Shown here: one piece after another, positions 32,969 through 42,188 of the stretch | Layout: each line of letters opens with the position of its first letter | Position numbering within the stretch: the first letter of the stretch is position 1 | Assembly (NCBI GenBank): GCA_008711135.1 | Contig: VUAW01000003.1 | Coordinates: forward strand, 62,001 to 126,000 | Reading direction: 5' to 3' | Origin: Rhodobacteraceae bacterium LNNU 3342 | GTDB taxonomy: Bacteria > Pseudomonadota > Alphaproteobacteria > Rhodobacterales > Rhodobacteraceae | Length of the DNA stretch: 64,000 nucleotides | The notes under the pieces: model-generated | The model's input: only the letters and a program-made list of their open reading frames with translations | Told to the model about the DNA's origin: nothing | Databases searched by the model: none | Position numbers and translations under genes: made by a program

Positions 32969-33699
32969 ACGGCCCGATGACTGCCACGGCTGAACCGCAG
33001 GCCCATCTGCTGATTGTCGATGATGACGAACGCATCCGCGGGCTGCTCAAGAAATTCTTGGTACGCCAGGGCTTCCTGGTGACCTCGGCCCGTGACGCGG
33101 CTCAGGCGCGGCGGCTTTTGGGGGGGCTCGATTTCGACCTGATCGTGCTGGACGTGATGATGCCCGGCGAGGATGGCGTCGCCCTTACCCGCAGCTTGCG
33201 CGAGGAGCTTGACACTCCGATCCTGCTGCTGACCGCCAAAAGCGAGACCGAGGAACGGATCGAGGGGCTGGAAGCCGGGGCCGACGACTACCTGACCAAG
33301 CCGTTCGAGCCGCGCGAGCTTTTGCTGCGCATTGGCGCCATCCTGCGCCGGGTGCCGCAGCCGCGCCCGATGCAGGATGGGCCAAAGATGCTCCAGCTGG
33401 GGCCGGTGCGCTATGACATCGACCGAGGCGAGCTTTGGCAGGGGTCTGAACCGATCCGGCTGACGGCGACGGAGTCGGCATTGATGCGAATCCTGGCCCG
33501 GCGTCCGAACGAAGCCTTCAGCCGCATCCAACTGGTCGAGGATCTGGGCCGTGACCGGGGCGCAGGCGCCGATCCCGCGCAGGAACGGGCGGTGGACGTG
33601 CAGATCACCCGCCTGCGCCGCAAGATCGAGCCTGATCCGAAACAGCCGCGTTACCTGCAAACCGTCCGCGGCGCGGGATACATGCTCAGCCCTGACTAG
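32965..33699 (+). CDS. petR: OmpR-family response regulator, PetR-like
   Basis: A 244-aa protein. The receiver domain has LLIVDDDERIRG, the phosphorylated Asp in LIVLDVMMPGEDG and the conserved LTAKSETEERIEGLEAGADDYLTKPF region. The C-terminal winged helix contains TATESALMRILARRPNEAFS and AVDVQITRLRRKIEPDP. No histidine kinase is adjacent; PetR has been reported to work in an unusual pairing with PetP. Coupled to the MarR gene by ATGA; a 36-base gap separates it from the HDAC-like gene. Confidence 0.85.
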   Translation: MNGPMTATAEPQAHLLIVDDDERIRGLLKKFLVRQGFLVTSARDAAQARRLLGGLDFDLIVLDVMMPGEDGVALTRSLREELDTPILLLTAKSETEERIEGLEAGADDYLTKPFEPRELLLRIGAILRRVPQPRPMQDGPKMLQLGPVRYDIDRGELWQGSEPIRLTATESALMRILARRPNEAFSRIQLVEDLGRDRGAGADPAQERAVDVQITRLRRKIEPDPKQPRYLQTVRGAGYMLSPD

Positions 33700-33735
33700 A
33701 TTGCCAGACGGGATCGGGGACGCTAGCCTGCCCAC

Positions 33736-34674
33736 ATGACGACAGTGCTGCTTTCCCATGCCGACTGCCTTGGCCACGTCACCCCCGCCGGCCACCCGGA
33801 GCGGGTCGCCCGGCTGAAGGCGGTGATGGCCGCGCTCGACGCGCCTGAATTTTCACCCCTTCAGCGGATCGAGGCACCACTGGCCGAACCCGGCGATGTG
33901 CTGCGGGTACATCCCGCGACCTACCTTGCAGCGATCCGCAGCGCCATTCCGGCGGATGGAGGCCAGCGGATGCTGGATGCCGACACGCATGTTTCGGCAG
34001 GTTCGCTGGATGCGGCGCTGCGTGCCGTGGGGGCAGCGGCGCTGGCGGTGGACATGGTGCTGGCAGGCAAGGCGCGGAACGCCTTCTGCGCCACGCGGCC
34101 GCCAGGACATCACGCGGAAACGGCCCGCGCAATGGGCTTCTGCCTGTTCGGCAGCATCGCCATTGCCACAAAACGCGCGCTGGATCATCACGGGCTGAAA
34201 CGCGTGGCGGTGGTGGATTTCGACGTGCACCACGGCAACGGCACCCAAGACCTTTTGTGGGATGAGCCGCGCTTGCTTTTTGCTTCTAGCCACCAGATGC
34301 CGCTTTATCCGGGCACCGGCAGCCGGGATGAAACCGGAGCGCATGGCCAGATCCTCAACCTGCCACTGCGGCCCGGCAGCGGCGGCGCGGAAATGCGACG
34401 GGCCTATGCCGACCACATCCTGCCCCGGCTGCACGATTTCGCGCCTGAACTGGTGCTGGTTTCGGCGGGTTTCGATGCCCATGCCGACGATCCGCTGGCA
34501 GGCCTGAACTGGCAGACGGATGATTTCGCCTGGCTGACGGAACAGCTTTGCGATCTGGCCGATGCCCATGCGGGGGGCCGACTGGTCTCGACACTCGAGG
34601 GGGGATATGATCTGGACGCATTGGCCGCAAGCGTGGCGGCCCATGTGCGGATCTTGATGGAGCGAGGCGGATGA
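33736..34674 (+). CDS. histone deacetylase-family (AcuC/HDAC-like) hydrolase
   Basis: A 312-aa zinc amidohydrolase of the class II HDAC/acetylpolyamine amidohydrolase fold. The motifs are [16 protein letters not shown] with the catalytic His pair, [12 protein letters not shown] (zinc Asp/His), [12 protein letters not shown] (zinc Asp) and [10 protein letters not shown]. Bacterial members remove acetyl groups from polyamines, proteins or small molecules. It overlaps xseB by ATGA, starting the HDAC-xseB-ispA-dxs run. Substrate unknown. Confidence 0.92.
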   Translation: MTTVLLSHADCLGHVTPAGHPERVARLKAVMAALDAPEFSPLQRIEAPLAEPGDVLRVHPATYLAAIRSAIPADGGQRMLDADTHVSAGSLDAALRAVGAAALAVDMVLAGKARNAFCATRPPGHHAETARAMGFCLFGSIAIATKRALDHHGLKRVAVVDFDVHHGNGTQDLLWDEPRLLFASSHQMPLYPGTGSRDETGAHGQILNLPLRPGSGGAEMRRAYADHILPRLHDFAPELVLVSAGFDAHADDPLAGLNWQTDDFAWLTEQLCDLADAHAGGRLVSTLEGGYDLDALAASVAAHVRILMERGG

Positions 34675-34910
34675 CCGAAAAACCCGTGGCAGAGATGAGC
34701 TTTGAGGAGGCCATGGCCGAGTTGGAGCGTGTCGTGGGCCAGTTGGAACGCGGCGACGTCGCCCTTGAACAGTCCATCCAGCTTTACGAACGCGGCGCCG
34801 CACTGAAAAGCCACTGCGAGGACCGGCTGAAAAAGGCCGAGGAGAAGGTGGAGGCGATCCGTCTCGCCGAAGGCGCCCCTGTCGGCACGACCCCCGCAGA
34901 CGGGCTTTGA
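34671..34910 (+). CDS. xseB: XseB, exodeoxyribonuclease VII small subunit
   Basis: A 79-aa helical small subunit of exonuclease VII, which degrades single-stranded DNA with XseA. The family core is [20 protein letters not shown] followed by [19 protein letters not shown]. xseA is not in the window. The gene is tightly coupled: ATGA with the HDAC-like gene upstream and TGATG with ispA downstream, an order common in proteobacteria (xseB-ispA-dxs). Confidence 0.95.
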   Translation: MTEKPVAEMSFEEAMAELERVVGQLERGDVALEQSIQLYERGAALKSHCEDRLKKAEEKVEAIRLAEGAPVGTTPADGL

Positions 34911-35776
34911 TGTTTCCCCAGGTGCTGGCCGCAGCGGCGGCTCAGGTGCAGGCGCGGCTGGCAGAGGCGCTGGCCCCCCTGCCCGATCAGCCGGTCATCC
35001 ACGCGATGCGCTATGCGGTTTCGGGCGGCAAGGGCTTGCGCGGGTTTCTTGTGCTTGAAGGCGCAGCCCTGCACGATGTCGCCCCCGAACGCGCCCTTGC
35101 GGCCGCCGCAGCGGTTGAGGCGGTGCATGCCTATTCGCTTGTCCATGACGACCTTCCCGCCATGGATGATGACAACCTGCGCCGCGGGCAGCCTACGGTC
35201 CATGTAAAGTGGGACGAGGCCACCGCCATCCTTGCCGGTGACGCGCTTCAAACCCTCGCGTTCGAGCTTCTGACCGGCCCGGATATTGGTGCCCCCGGTG
35301 TGCGGCTGGCCCTTGTGGCCTCGCTTGCCCAGGCGGCCGGGGCGCGGGGCATGGTTCTGGGACAGGCGCTCGACATCGCAGCGGAAACGGCAGCGGAACC
35401 GCTGTCGCTGGATGCCATTACCGCCCTTCAGGCCGGCAAGACCGGCGCGCTCATCCGCTGGTCGGCCGAGGCAGGCCCGATCCTGGCTGGCGAAGACCCT
35501 TCCGCGCTTGGTGAATATGCCGCGGCACTGGGCCTTGCATTCCAGATCGCCGACGACATCTTGGATGTGGAAGGCGATGCGGAACGCGCCGGAAAGCGTC
35601 TGCAAAAGGATGCAGCTGCCGGCAAGGCCACTTTCGTGTCGCATCTGGGCCTTGCGGGGGCCAAGGCACGGGCCGCCGAACTCGTCGCCAGCGCCGAGGC
35701 CGCGCTCGATCCTTATGGCCCGAAGGCCGATCGCTTGCGAGAGGCGGCGCGCTTCGTTATTGCCCGCGACATGTGA
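34910..35776 (+). CDS. ispA: IspA, farnesyl diphosphate synthase
   Basis: Condenses isopentenyl diphosphate with dimethylallyl and geranyl diphosphates. The 288-aa protein has the first Asp-rich motif DDLPAMDDD (about residues 82-90) and the second in [13 protein letters not shown] (about 216-228). The ATG at 34910 overlaps the xseB stop (TGATG); no separate RBS is visible, so initiation depends on xseB translation. Products feed undecaprenyl phosphate, quinones and, if present, carotenoids. The family call does not fix chain length beyond C15 with certainty. Confidence 0.93.
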   Translation: MFPQVLAAAAAQVQARLAEALAPLPDQPVIHAMRYAVSGGKGLRGFLVLEGAALHDVAPERALAAAAAVEAVHAYSLVHDDLPAMDDDNLRRGQPTVHVKWDEATAILAGDALQTLAFELLTGPDIGAPGVRLALVASLAQAAGARGMVLGQALDIAAETAAEPLSLDAITALQAGKTGALIRWSAEAGPILAGEDPSALGEYAAALGLAFQIADDILDVEGDAERAGKRLQKDAAAGKATFVSHLGLAGAKARAAELVASAEAALDPYGPKADRLREAARFVIARDM

Positions 35777-35798
35777 CCACGCCCCCGGAGGGCCGCCA

Positions 35799-37718
35799 AT
35801 GACTGACCAACCCAAGACCCCCCTTCTGGACCGGGTCAATACGCCCACCGATCTCAAGGGCCTGACCGACCGGCAGCTGCACCAGCTGGCTGATGAGTTG
35901 CGGACCGAGACGATTTCCGCCGTGTCGGTGACGGGCGGGCATCTGGGCGCGGGCCTTGGCGTGGTGGAGTTGACGGTGGCGATCCACGCCGTCTTTGATA
36001 CGCCCCGCGACAAGCTGATCTGGGACGTTGGCCACCAGTGCTACCCGCACAAGATCCTGACGGGGCGGCGGGACCGGATTCGCACCCTGCGCCAGAAGGA
36101 CGGGCTGAGCGGTTTCACCAAACGGTCCGAGTCGCCTTATGATCCCTTTGGCGCCGCTCATAGCTCTACCTCGATTTCTGCCGCGCTGGGCTTTGCGGTC
36201 GCGCGGGACCTGGGCGCCGGCGACGTGGGCGACGCCATTGCCGTGATCGGCGACGGATCGATGAGCGCGGGCATGGCCTATGAGGCGATGAACAACGCCG
36301 GCCACCTGAAGAAGCGCCTGATCGTCATCCTGAACGACAACGAGATGAGCATTTCGCCCCCGGTGGGCGCCATGTCGGCCTATCTTTCGCGCCTGTATGC
36401 CGGGGCGCCGTTCCAGGAACTGAAGGCCGCCGCCAAGGGCGCGGTGAGCCTTCTCCCCGGCCCGCTGCAGGAAGGCGCGCGGCGGGCCCGGGACATGCTG
36501 AAGCACATGACGGTAGGCGGCACGCTGTTCGAAGAAATGGGCTTTTCCTACCTTGGCCCCATTGACGGCCACGATCTGGATCAGCTTCTGCCGGTCCTGC
36601 GAACGGTCAAGGCAAGGGCAGACGGGCCGATCCTGATCCATGCGCTGACGAAAAAGGGCAAGGGCTATGCCCCGGCCGAGGCTGCAGCCGACCGAGGCCA
36701 TGCCACCAGCCAGTTCAACGTCCTGACGGGGGAACAGAAAAAGGCCCCGTCAAATGCGCCGTCCTATACCAAAGTCTTTGCCCAGAGCCTGATCCGGGAG
36801 GCCGAGCGCGACGACAAGATCGTGGCCGTGACGGCGGCAATGCCGGAAGGAACCGGGCTGAACCTTTTCGCGGAACGCTTCCCCCGGCGCTGCTTTGACG
36901 TGGGTATCGCGGAACAGCATGGTGTGACCTTCTGCGCAGGCATGGCGGCGGCGGGGATGAAGCCCTTCTGCGCGATGTATTCGACTTTCCTTCAGCGCGG
37001 CTATGACCAGGTGGTGCATGACGTGGCGATCCAGCGCCTGCCGGTGCGCTTTGCCATCGACCGCGCTGGGCTGGTGGGGGCCGATGGCGCCACCCATGCC
37101 GGCAGCTTTGACATCGCCTACCTGTCCAACCTGCCCGATTTCGTGGTGATGGCCGCCGCGGATGAGGCAGAGCTTGTCCACATGGTCGCCACCGCCGCCG
37201 CGGTCGACGACCGGCCCAGCGCCTTCCGCTTCCCTCGGGGCGAAGGCGTGGGCGTGGAAATGCCCGAACGGGGTCAGCCGCTGGAAATCGGCCGCGGGCG
37301 TATTGTGCAGGAAGGCGGCCGTGTCGCGATCCTGTCCTTTGGCACCCGGCTGGCGGAGGTTCTGGCAGCGTCAGAGGCGCTGTCCCAGCGCGGCATCCGC
37401 CCTACGGTCGCCGATGCACGTTTCGCCAAGCCGCTGGACCGTGACCTGATCCTGCGCCTCGCCCGCGAACATGAGGCACTGATCACGGTCGAGGAAGGCG
37501 CCATCGGCGGCTTTGGCAGCCACGTGGCGCAGCTGCTGGCCGAAGCGGGCGTGTTCGATCGGGGCCTCAAGTTCCGGTCCATGGTTCTTCCGGACACCTT
37601 CATCGACCAAGCGAGTCCCGCCGACATGTACGCGGTCGCCGGTATGAACGCCCCGCAGATCGAGGCAAAGGTGCTCGACGTTCTGGGCGTGGCCATGGTG
37701 GGCGAACGCCGGGCCTGA
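35799..37718 (+). CDS. dxs: Dxs, 1-deoxy-D-xylulose-5-phosphate synthase
   Basis: Thiamine-diphosphate enzyme that makes DXP from pyruvate and glyceraldehyde 3-phosphate, the first step of the MEP isoprenoid pathway. It is 639 aa, full length. Motifs are [17 protein letters not shown], the ThDP motif [45 protein letters not shown] and the C-terminal transketolase domain ([14 protein letters not shown]). The ATG at 35799 has CGGAGGG upstream. It closes the xseB-ispA-dxs run; a broken mrr gene starts 2 bases later. Confidence 0.96.
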   Translation: MTDQPKTPLLDRVNTPTDLKGLTDRQLHQLADELRTETISAVSVTGGHLGAGLGVVELTVAIHAVFDTPRDKLIWDVGHQCYPHKILTGRRDRIRTLRQKDGLSGFTKRSESPYDPFGAAHSSTSISAALGFAVARDLGAGDVGDAIAVIGDGSMSAGMAYEAMNNAGHLKKRLIVILNDNEMSISPPVGAMSAYLSRLYAGAPFQELKAAAKGAVSLLPGPLQEGARRARDMLKHMTVGGTLFEEMGFSYLGPIDGHDLDQLLPVLRTVKARADGPILIHALTKKGKGYAPAEAAADRGHATSQFNVLTGEQKKAPSNAPSYTKVFAQSLIREAERDDKIVAVTAAMPEGTGLNLFAERFPRRCFDVGIAEQHGVTFCAGMAAAGMKPFCAMYSTFLQRGYDQVVHDVAIQRLPVRFAIDRAGLVGADGATHAGSFDIAYLSNLPDFVVMAAADEAELVHMVATAAAVDDRPSAFRFPRGEGVGVEMPERGQPLEIGRGRIVQEGGRVAILSFGTRLAEVLAASEALSQRGIRPTVADARFAKPLDRDLILRLAREHEALITVEEGAIGGFGSHVAQLLAEAGVFDRGLKFRSMVLPDTFIDQASPADMYAVAGMNAPQIEAKVLDVLGVAMVGERRA

Positions 37719-37719
37719 C

Positions 37720-38637
37720 ATGCCGATCCCGGATTACCAGATCCTGATGCTTCCGGCCCTGCGGCTGATCGCCGAAGGCCGCCGGAACGGCCTGAATGCC
37801 TGCCTGAGATCCAGCGCCAGTTCGGCATTACGGATGAGGAACCGCTGAAGCCATCCCCAGCGGCAAGCAGACGCTGCTAGCCAACCGCGTCCACTGGGCC
37901 CGGAGCTACCTTGGCAAGGTCGGGCTGCTGGAAGCCCCACAACGAAACCTGCATGTGGTGACGGAGAAGGGGCGCCAACTGCTGCGCAGCAACCCGGAGC
38001 GGATCGACAACACTGTGCTTGCCCAGTTTTAGGGCTTTAATGATTGGCTGAACCGCACGTCGTCCACGGCAGGAATGGCGCCGCAACCCTTGGCAGAAGC
38101 CGACACGCTGACGCCTGAAGATGCGATGGCCACCGCGCACCGCGCCCTGAACGAGGCGCTGCGCGACGAACTTCTGCTGGCCCTTCAACAAATCATCCCG
38201 CAGCGGTTCGAGAAGGTGATCCTCGACCTGCTGACGGCCATGGGCTATGGCGGTGCCGATCCTGCAGATAGCCACATGACCCGCACCTCCGGTGATGGCG
38301 GGATCGACGGGATCATCTCTGAGGACGCGCTGGGCCTTGATGCTGTCTATGTTCAGGCCAAACGTTACGCGCCAGAGAACAAGGTCAGCCGCCCGCCATC
38401 CAGCAGTTCGTCGGAAGCCTGACTGGCGAGGGTGCGACCAAGGGGGTGTTCGTCACGACATCGGACTTCTCGGCCGAAGCGCGGGCCTATCTGGGCAAGG
38501 TCCAGCACCGGATCGTCCTGATCGACGGCCAGAGACTTGCCGACCTGATGCTGCGGCATGGGGTGGGTGTGCGAGAGAGGGCTCGTTTCACGATCTGCGG
38601 CATTGATGAAGACTACTTCTCAATCGCCGGAGCGTGA
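37720..38637 (+). pseudogene. mrr: Mrr-type restriction endonuclease, multiply disrupted
   Basis: The pieces in order are MPIPDYQILMLPALRLIAEG, PEIQRQFGITDEEPLK, SGKQTLLANRVHWARSYLGK, then TAG at 38030-38032. In the same frame follow the catalytic part SGDGGIDGIISEDALGLDAV...YVQAKRY, a frame change near 38390-38400, and GVFVTTSDFSAEARAYLG to IDEDYFSIAGA. Together they are a Mrr methyl-directed type IV enzyme. At least three frameshifts or deletions plus one nonsense codon make it non-functional, although the D-x(n)-QAK catalytic residues remain. It is a relic of a defence gene lodged between dxs and rnd. Confidence 0.88.
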
Positions 38638-38740
38638 GGCTGGTCAGATTGCAATGCCACGGCCAGACCGGTAGAACCCCTGCATCTGCCGGGCTTTGCC
38701 CGCATCATGCTGATCCGGGCACTGGCCCGCAGGGGGAACC

Positions 38741-39352
38741 GTGGCAATACATCTGCACAAGAACGATCTTCCCGACGGGCTGGACCTTGGCCCCTCGGTC
38801 GCGATCGACACTGAAACCATGGGGCTCAACCCGCATCGCGACCGGCTGTGCCTTGTGCAACTGTCGTCGGGCGACGGGAACGCGCATCTGGTGCAGATCG
38901 CCAAGGGCCAGCGCGAGGCACCGAACCTGTGCCGGATGCTGACGGATCCGTCGGTGCTGAAGCTGTTCCATTTCGGGCGGTTCGACATCGCGGCGCTGCT
39001 GAACGCCTTTGGCGTGATGACGACCCCGGTTTACTGCACCAAGATCGCGTCCAAGCTGATCCGTACTTATACCGACCGGCACGGGCTGAAATACCTGCTT
39101 CAGGAACTGCTGGAGGTCGATATCTCCAAGCAGCAGCAGACCTCGGACTGGGGCGCGGAAACGTTGACCGATGCCCAGATGGCCTATGCGGCGTCCGACG
39201 TGCTGTACCTGCACCGGCTGAAGGTCGAACTGGACAAGCGGCTGGAGCGTGAAGGCCGCACCGACGTCGCACAGGCCTGCTTTGACTTCCTGCCGACCCG
39301 GGCGCAGCTGGACCTGACCGGCTGGCCGGAACTCGATATCTTTGCCCATTGA
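38741..39352 (+). CDS. rnd: short ribonuclease D-type 3'-5' exonuclease
   Basis: A 203-aa DEDD exonuclease. SVAIDTETMGLNPHRDR is the first motif (DxE), LFHFGRFDIAALL the second, and AETLTDAQMAYAASDVLYL holds the DEDDy motif (Tyr and Asp). It is much shorter than E. coli RNase D and lacks HRDC domains, as in many alphaproteobacteria. GTG start at 38741, preceded by AGGGGGA. It is coupled to kdsD by TGATG. Likely acts in RNA 3' processing. Confidence 0.9.
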   Translation: MAIHLHKNDLPDGLDLGPSVAIDTETMGLNPHRDRLCLVQLSSGDGNAHLVQIAKGQREAPNLCRMLTDPSVLKLFHFGRFDIAALLNAFGVMTTPVYCTKIASKLIRTYTDRHGLKYLLQELLEVDISKQQQTSDWGAETLTDAQMAYAASDVLYLHRLKVELDKRLEREGRTDVAQACFDFLPTRAQLDLTGWPELDIFAH

Positions 39353-40314
39353 TGCGGGGGGAAACTTTTCTTGCCACCGCCCGCCGGGTGGTCGACCGTG
39401 AGGCCGAGGCGCTGGGCCTTCTGGCAGAAAGCCTCGGCCAGGACTTCTGCCGCGCCGTCGACATGATCCTGGAGACAAAGGGGCGGGTGATCGTTTCCGG
39501 CATGGGCAAGTCAGGCCATATCGGACGCAAGATCGCGGCGACCCTGGCCAGCACCGGGACGCCCGCGCATTTCGTCCACCCGGCAGAGGCGAGCCACGGC
39601 GATCTGGGCATGGTGGCGCGGGGCGACGTCGCGTTGATCCTGTCGAATTCGGGCGAAACCCCCGAACTGGCAGACATAGTCGCCCATACCCGACGGTTCG
39701 CCATTCCCTTGATCGGCGTTGCCGGGCGCCCCCACAGCACGCTTCTGCGGCAGGCGGATGTGGCAATCCTGCTGCCCCCGGCGCAGGAGGCCTGCGACAC
39801 CGGCATCGTGCCCACAACATCGACCACCATGACGCTGGCGCTGGGCGATGCGCTGGCGATCGCGTTGATGGAGCATCGGCAGTTCACGCCGGAACATTTC
39901 CGCCTGTTCCACCCCGGCGGCAAGCTGGGGGCGCGGCTTTCGCGCGTGGGTGACCTGATGCATGGCGCGGCCGAAATGCCCACCGTTCCCGCCGGCGCCC
40001 CCATGAGTGAGGCGCTGCTGGCCATCAGCCAGAAGGGTTTCGGCGTGGTAGGCGTCGTGGATGACACCGGCCTGAAGGGCATCATTACCGATGGTGACCT
40101 GCGTCGCCACATGGTCGGCCTTCTGGACCGGACGGTGGATGAGGTGATGACCACGCGGCCCCGCACCATCGTGCCAGAGGCGCTGGCGGAACGGGCGGTT
40201 GCGGTGATGCAGGATGCCAAGATCACCTGCCTGTTCGTTGTGGCCGCCGAGGATAGCCGCAAACCCATCGGCATCCTGCACATCCACGACTGCCTGCGCG
40301 TCGGGGTGGCCTGA
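39352..40314 (+). CDS. kdsD: KdsD/KpsF, arabinose-5-phosphate isomerase
   Basis: Converts ribulose 5-phosphate to arabinose 5-phosphate, the first step to Kdo. The 320-aa protein has an SIS domain (VIVSGMGKSGHIGRKIAATLASTG, then HGDLGMV and LSNSGETPEL) and two C-terminal CBS domains (from about residue 205). It sits at the head of the kdsD-lptC-lptA-lptB run, overlapping the rnd stop and the lptC start by single bases. With kdsB at 52387 it shows the cell makes Kdo. Confidence 0.94.
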   Translation: MRGETFLATARRVVDREAEALGLLAESLGQDFCRAVDMILETKGRVIVSGMGKSGHIGRKIAATLASTGTPAHFVHPAEASHGDLGMVARGDVALILSNSGETPELADIVAHTRRFAIPLIGVAGRPHSTLLRQADVAILLPPAQEACDTGIVPTTSTTMTLALGDALAIALMEHRQFTPEHFRLFHPGGKLGARLSRVGDLMHGAAEMPTVPAGAPMSEALLAISQKGFGVVGVVDDTGLKGIITDGDLRRHMVGLLDRTVDEVMTTRPRTIVPEALAERAVAVMQDAKITCLFVVAAEDSRKPIGILHIHDCLRVGVA

Positions 40315-40913
40315 TGGCGTTCGGGGGGGCCAGCCATTCGCGGGTAGTGGCGACGCTGAAGATCGCGCTTCCGCTGATGGCGCTGGCGCTTCTTTCGACG
40401 CTTTTCCTGTTTTCCCGGACCATAGACCCGACGCAGGCCATCCCCTATGCCGATCTTGACGTCGAAGGGTTGGCCCGTGAACCGCGCGTTTCGGCGCCGG
40501 AATATTCCGGGCTGACGCAGGACGGGGCTGCCCTGTCGATCCGGGCCGAAACGGCCCGAACCGATCCGATGCAGCCCGGCTACCTGTCCGGAGAGGACGT
40601 TGAAACACAGGTGGAAACCCCGGACGGCGGCCGCACCGATATCCGCGCCGCGCGGGGAGAGATTGACCAAGCCGCGGGACGGATGACGCTGGAAGGTGCC
40701 GTGCAGATTGCCAGCAGCACCGGGTTCACCGCTGAAAGCGACCGGATCGACGGTGCGCTTGACCAGACTTGGCTGGAAAGCCCGGGTCCGGTGGCCGCCA
40801 AGGGCCCACTGGGCACGCTGGACGCGGGCAGCATGGTCATCCGTCAAAATCCCGAGGATCAGACATATGTTCTGGTTTTCAACCAAGGTGTCCGGCTGGT
40901 ATATCAGCCCTGA
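40314..40913 (+). CDS. lptC: LptC, LPS export periplasmic-bridge protein
   Basis: A 199-aa bitopic protein with one N-terminal membrane helix (about residues 15-34, LKIALPLMALALLSTLFLFS). A periplasmic beta-jellyroll region follows (SAPEYSGLTQDGAALSIRAE, TDIRAARGEIDQAAGRMTLE). It links the LptB2FG transporter to LptA. Divergent in sequence from E. coli LptC, as is usual in alphaproteobacteria; its position between kdsD and lptA supports the call. Confidence 0.9.
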   Translation: MAFGGASHSRVVATLKIALPLMALALLSTLFLFSRTIDPTQAIPYADLDVEGLAREPRVSAPEYSGLTQDGAALSIRAETARTDPMQPGYLSGEDVETQVETPDGGRTDIRAARGEIDQAAGRMTLEGAVQIASSTGFTAESDRIDGALDQTWLESPGPVAAKGPLGTLDAGSMVIRQNPEDQTYVLVFNQGVRLVYQP

Positions 40914-40926
40914 ACAGGGGGTTCCC

Positions 40927-41421
40927 ATGCGCCGACTTGCCTGCCTCTTTTGTCTTGTGATGCTGACGCTGCTTCCGCAGGATCTTGCTGCGCAGGGCGC
41001 GCAGGTGGCTTTCGGCACGATGCGGGCCGATACCTCGCTTCCGGTGGAGGTGACGGCCGACCAGCTTGAGGTCGATCAGGCAGATGGGGCGGCGGTATTC
41101 ACTGGAAACGTGGTCATAGGTCAGGGCGAGATGCGCCTTTCCGCCGGCCGTGTTCGGGTTGAATACGCGCAGGATCGGCAGCGGATTGCCCGGATGCAGG
41201 CCAGCGGCGGTGTCACCGTGGTCAACGGCGCCGAGGCGGCCGAGGCCGAGACAGCGGATTACGACATCGACGCAGGCCAGATCGTGATGACGGGTGACGT
41301 CCTGATGACCCAAGGCCAAAGCGCGGTCAGCGGGGAACGGATGGTGATCAACCTGAACGCAGGCACCGCGACCGTCGAAGGGCGTGTCCGCACGATTCTG
41401 GCACCCGGCACCGCCCCATGA
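40927..41421 (+). CDS. lptA: LptA, LPS transport periplasmic protein
   Basis: A 164-aa protein with a signal peptide (about residues 1-22, LACLFCLVMLTLLPQDLAA) and an OstA-type beta-taco domain. VEVTADQLEVDQADGAAVFTG and DYDIDAGQIVMTGDVLMTQG are typical repeat elements. It bridges LptC to LptD in the outer membrane. Overlaps lptB by ATGA. Confidence 0.92.
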   Translation: MRRLACLFCLVMLTLLPQDLAAQGAQVAFGTMRADTSLPVEVTADQLEVDQADGAAVFTGNVVIGQGEMRLSAGRVRVEYAQDRQRIARMQASGGVTVVNGAEAAEAETADYDIDAGQIVMTGDVLMTQGQSAVSGERMVINLNAGTATVEGRVRTILAPGTAP

Positions 41422-42176
41422 CAGCCCCGGATGTTTCCATTGCCGGCGCAGCCAGCGGCCTGCGCGTAACCGGCCTGCGCAAGAGCTACCGCAAGCGGCC
41501 GGTCATCCGCGACGTCACGATGCAACTGGGGCGGGGCGAGGTGGTGGCGCTTCTGGGGCCGAATGGCTCTGGCAAGACGACCTGCTTTTATTCAATCGCC
41601 GGGCTGGTTTCGCCCGAGGGGGGGCAAGTCACCATTGACGGGCGCGACGTCACTGGGCTGCCGATGTACCGGCGAGCCAAGCTGGGAATCGGCTACCTTC
41701 CGCAAGAGATGTCGATCTTTCGCGGCCTCAGCGTCGAGGACAACATCCTCGCGATCCTGGAAATCACCCATTCCGACCGGCTGAAGCGGCGTGAACGGCT
41801 GGAAGAACTGCTCACCGAATTCTCCATCGGCCATCTGCGCCGGGCGCCGGCGCTGGCGCTTTCGGGGGGTGAACGCCGCCGGGTGGAAATTGCCCGCTGC
41901 CTTGCCGCTGACCCCAAGTATCTGCTGCTGGATGAACCCTTTGCCGGGGTTGACCCGATTGCGGTGGGGGAAATCCGCATGCTTGTTTCCAAGCTGCGCA
42001 CCCGGGGGATCGGGGTTCTTATTACCGACCATAATGTGCGCGAAACGCTTGAGATCGTGGACCGGGCCTATATCCTCCACGATGGCACGGTGCTGATGAG
42101 CGGCACCGCCAGCGAAGTGGTGCAGGATGAGAATGTGCGCCGGGTCTATCTGGGGGACTCGTTCCGCATCTCCTGA
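41418..42176 (+). CDS. lptB: LptB, LPS export ABC ATPase
   Basis: A 252-aa ATPase. Walker A is GPNGSGKTT, the Q-loop region is YLPQEMSIFRGL, the signature is LSGGERRR and Walker B is LLLDEPFAGVDP; the H-loop is ITDHNVRETL. These match LptB rather than a general importer ATPase. It drives LPS from the inner membrane to LptC-LptA. The permeases LptF/G are elsewhere. Twelve bases separate it from rpoN. Confidence 0.95.
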   Translation: MTAPDVSIAGAASGLRVTGLRKSYRKRPVIRDVTMQLGRGEVVALLGPNGSGKTTCFYSIAGLVSPEGGQVTIDGRDVTGLPMYRRAKLGIGYLPQEMSIFRGLSVEDNILAILEITHSDRLKRRERLEELLTEFSIGHLRRAPALALSGGERRRVEIARCLAADPKYLLLDEPFAGVDPIAVGEIRMLVSKLRTRGIGVLITDHNVRETLEIVDRAYILHDGTVLMSGTASEVVQDENVRRVYLGDSFRIS

Positions 42177-42188
42177 CGGAGGCGGGGG

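Noticed and set aside
35286-35798. A 171-codon N-terminal extension of dxs
   Set aside because: It lies within ispA in another frame; Dxs length and the RBS CGGAGGG fix the start at 35799.
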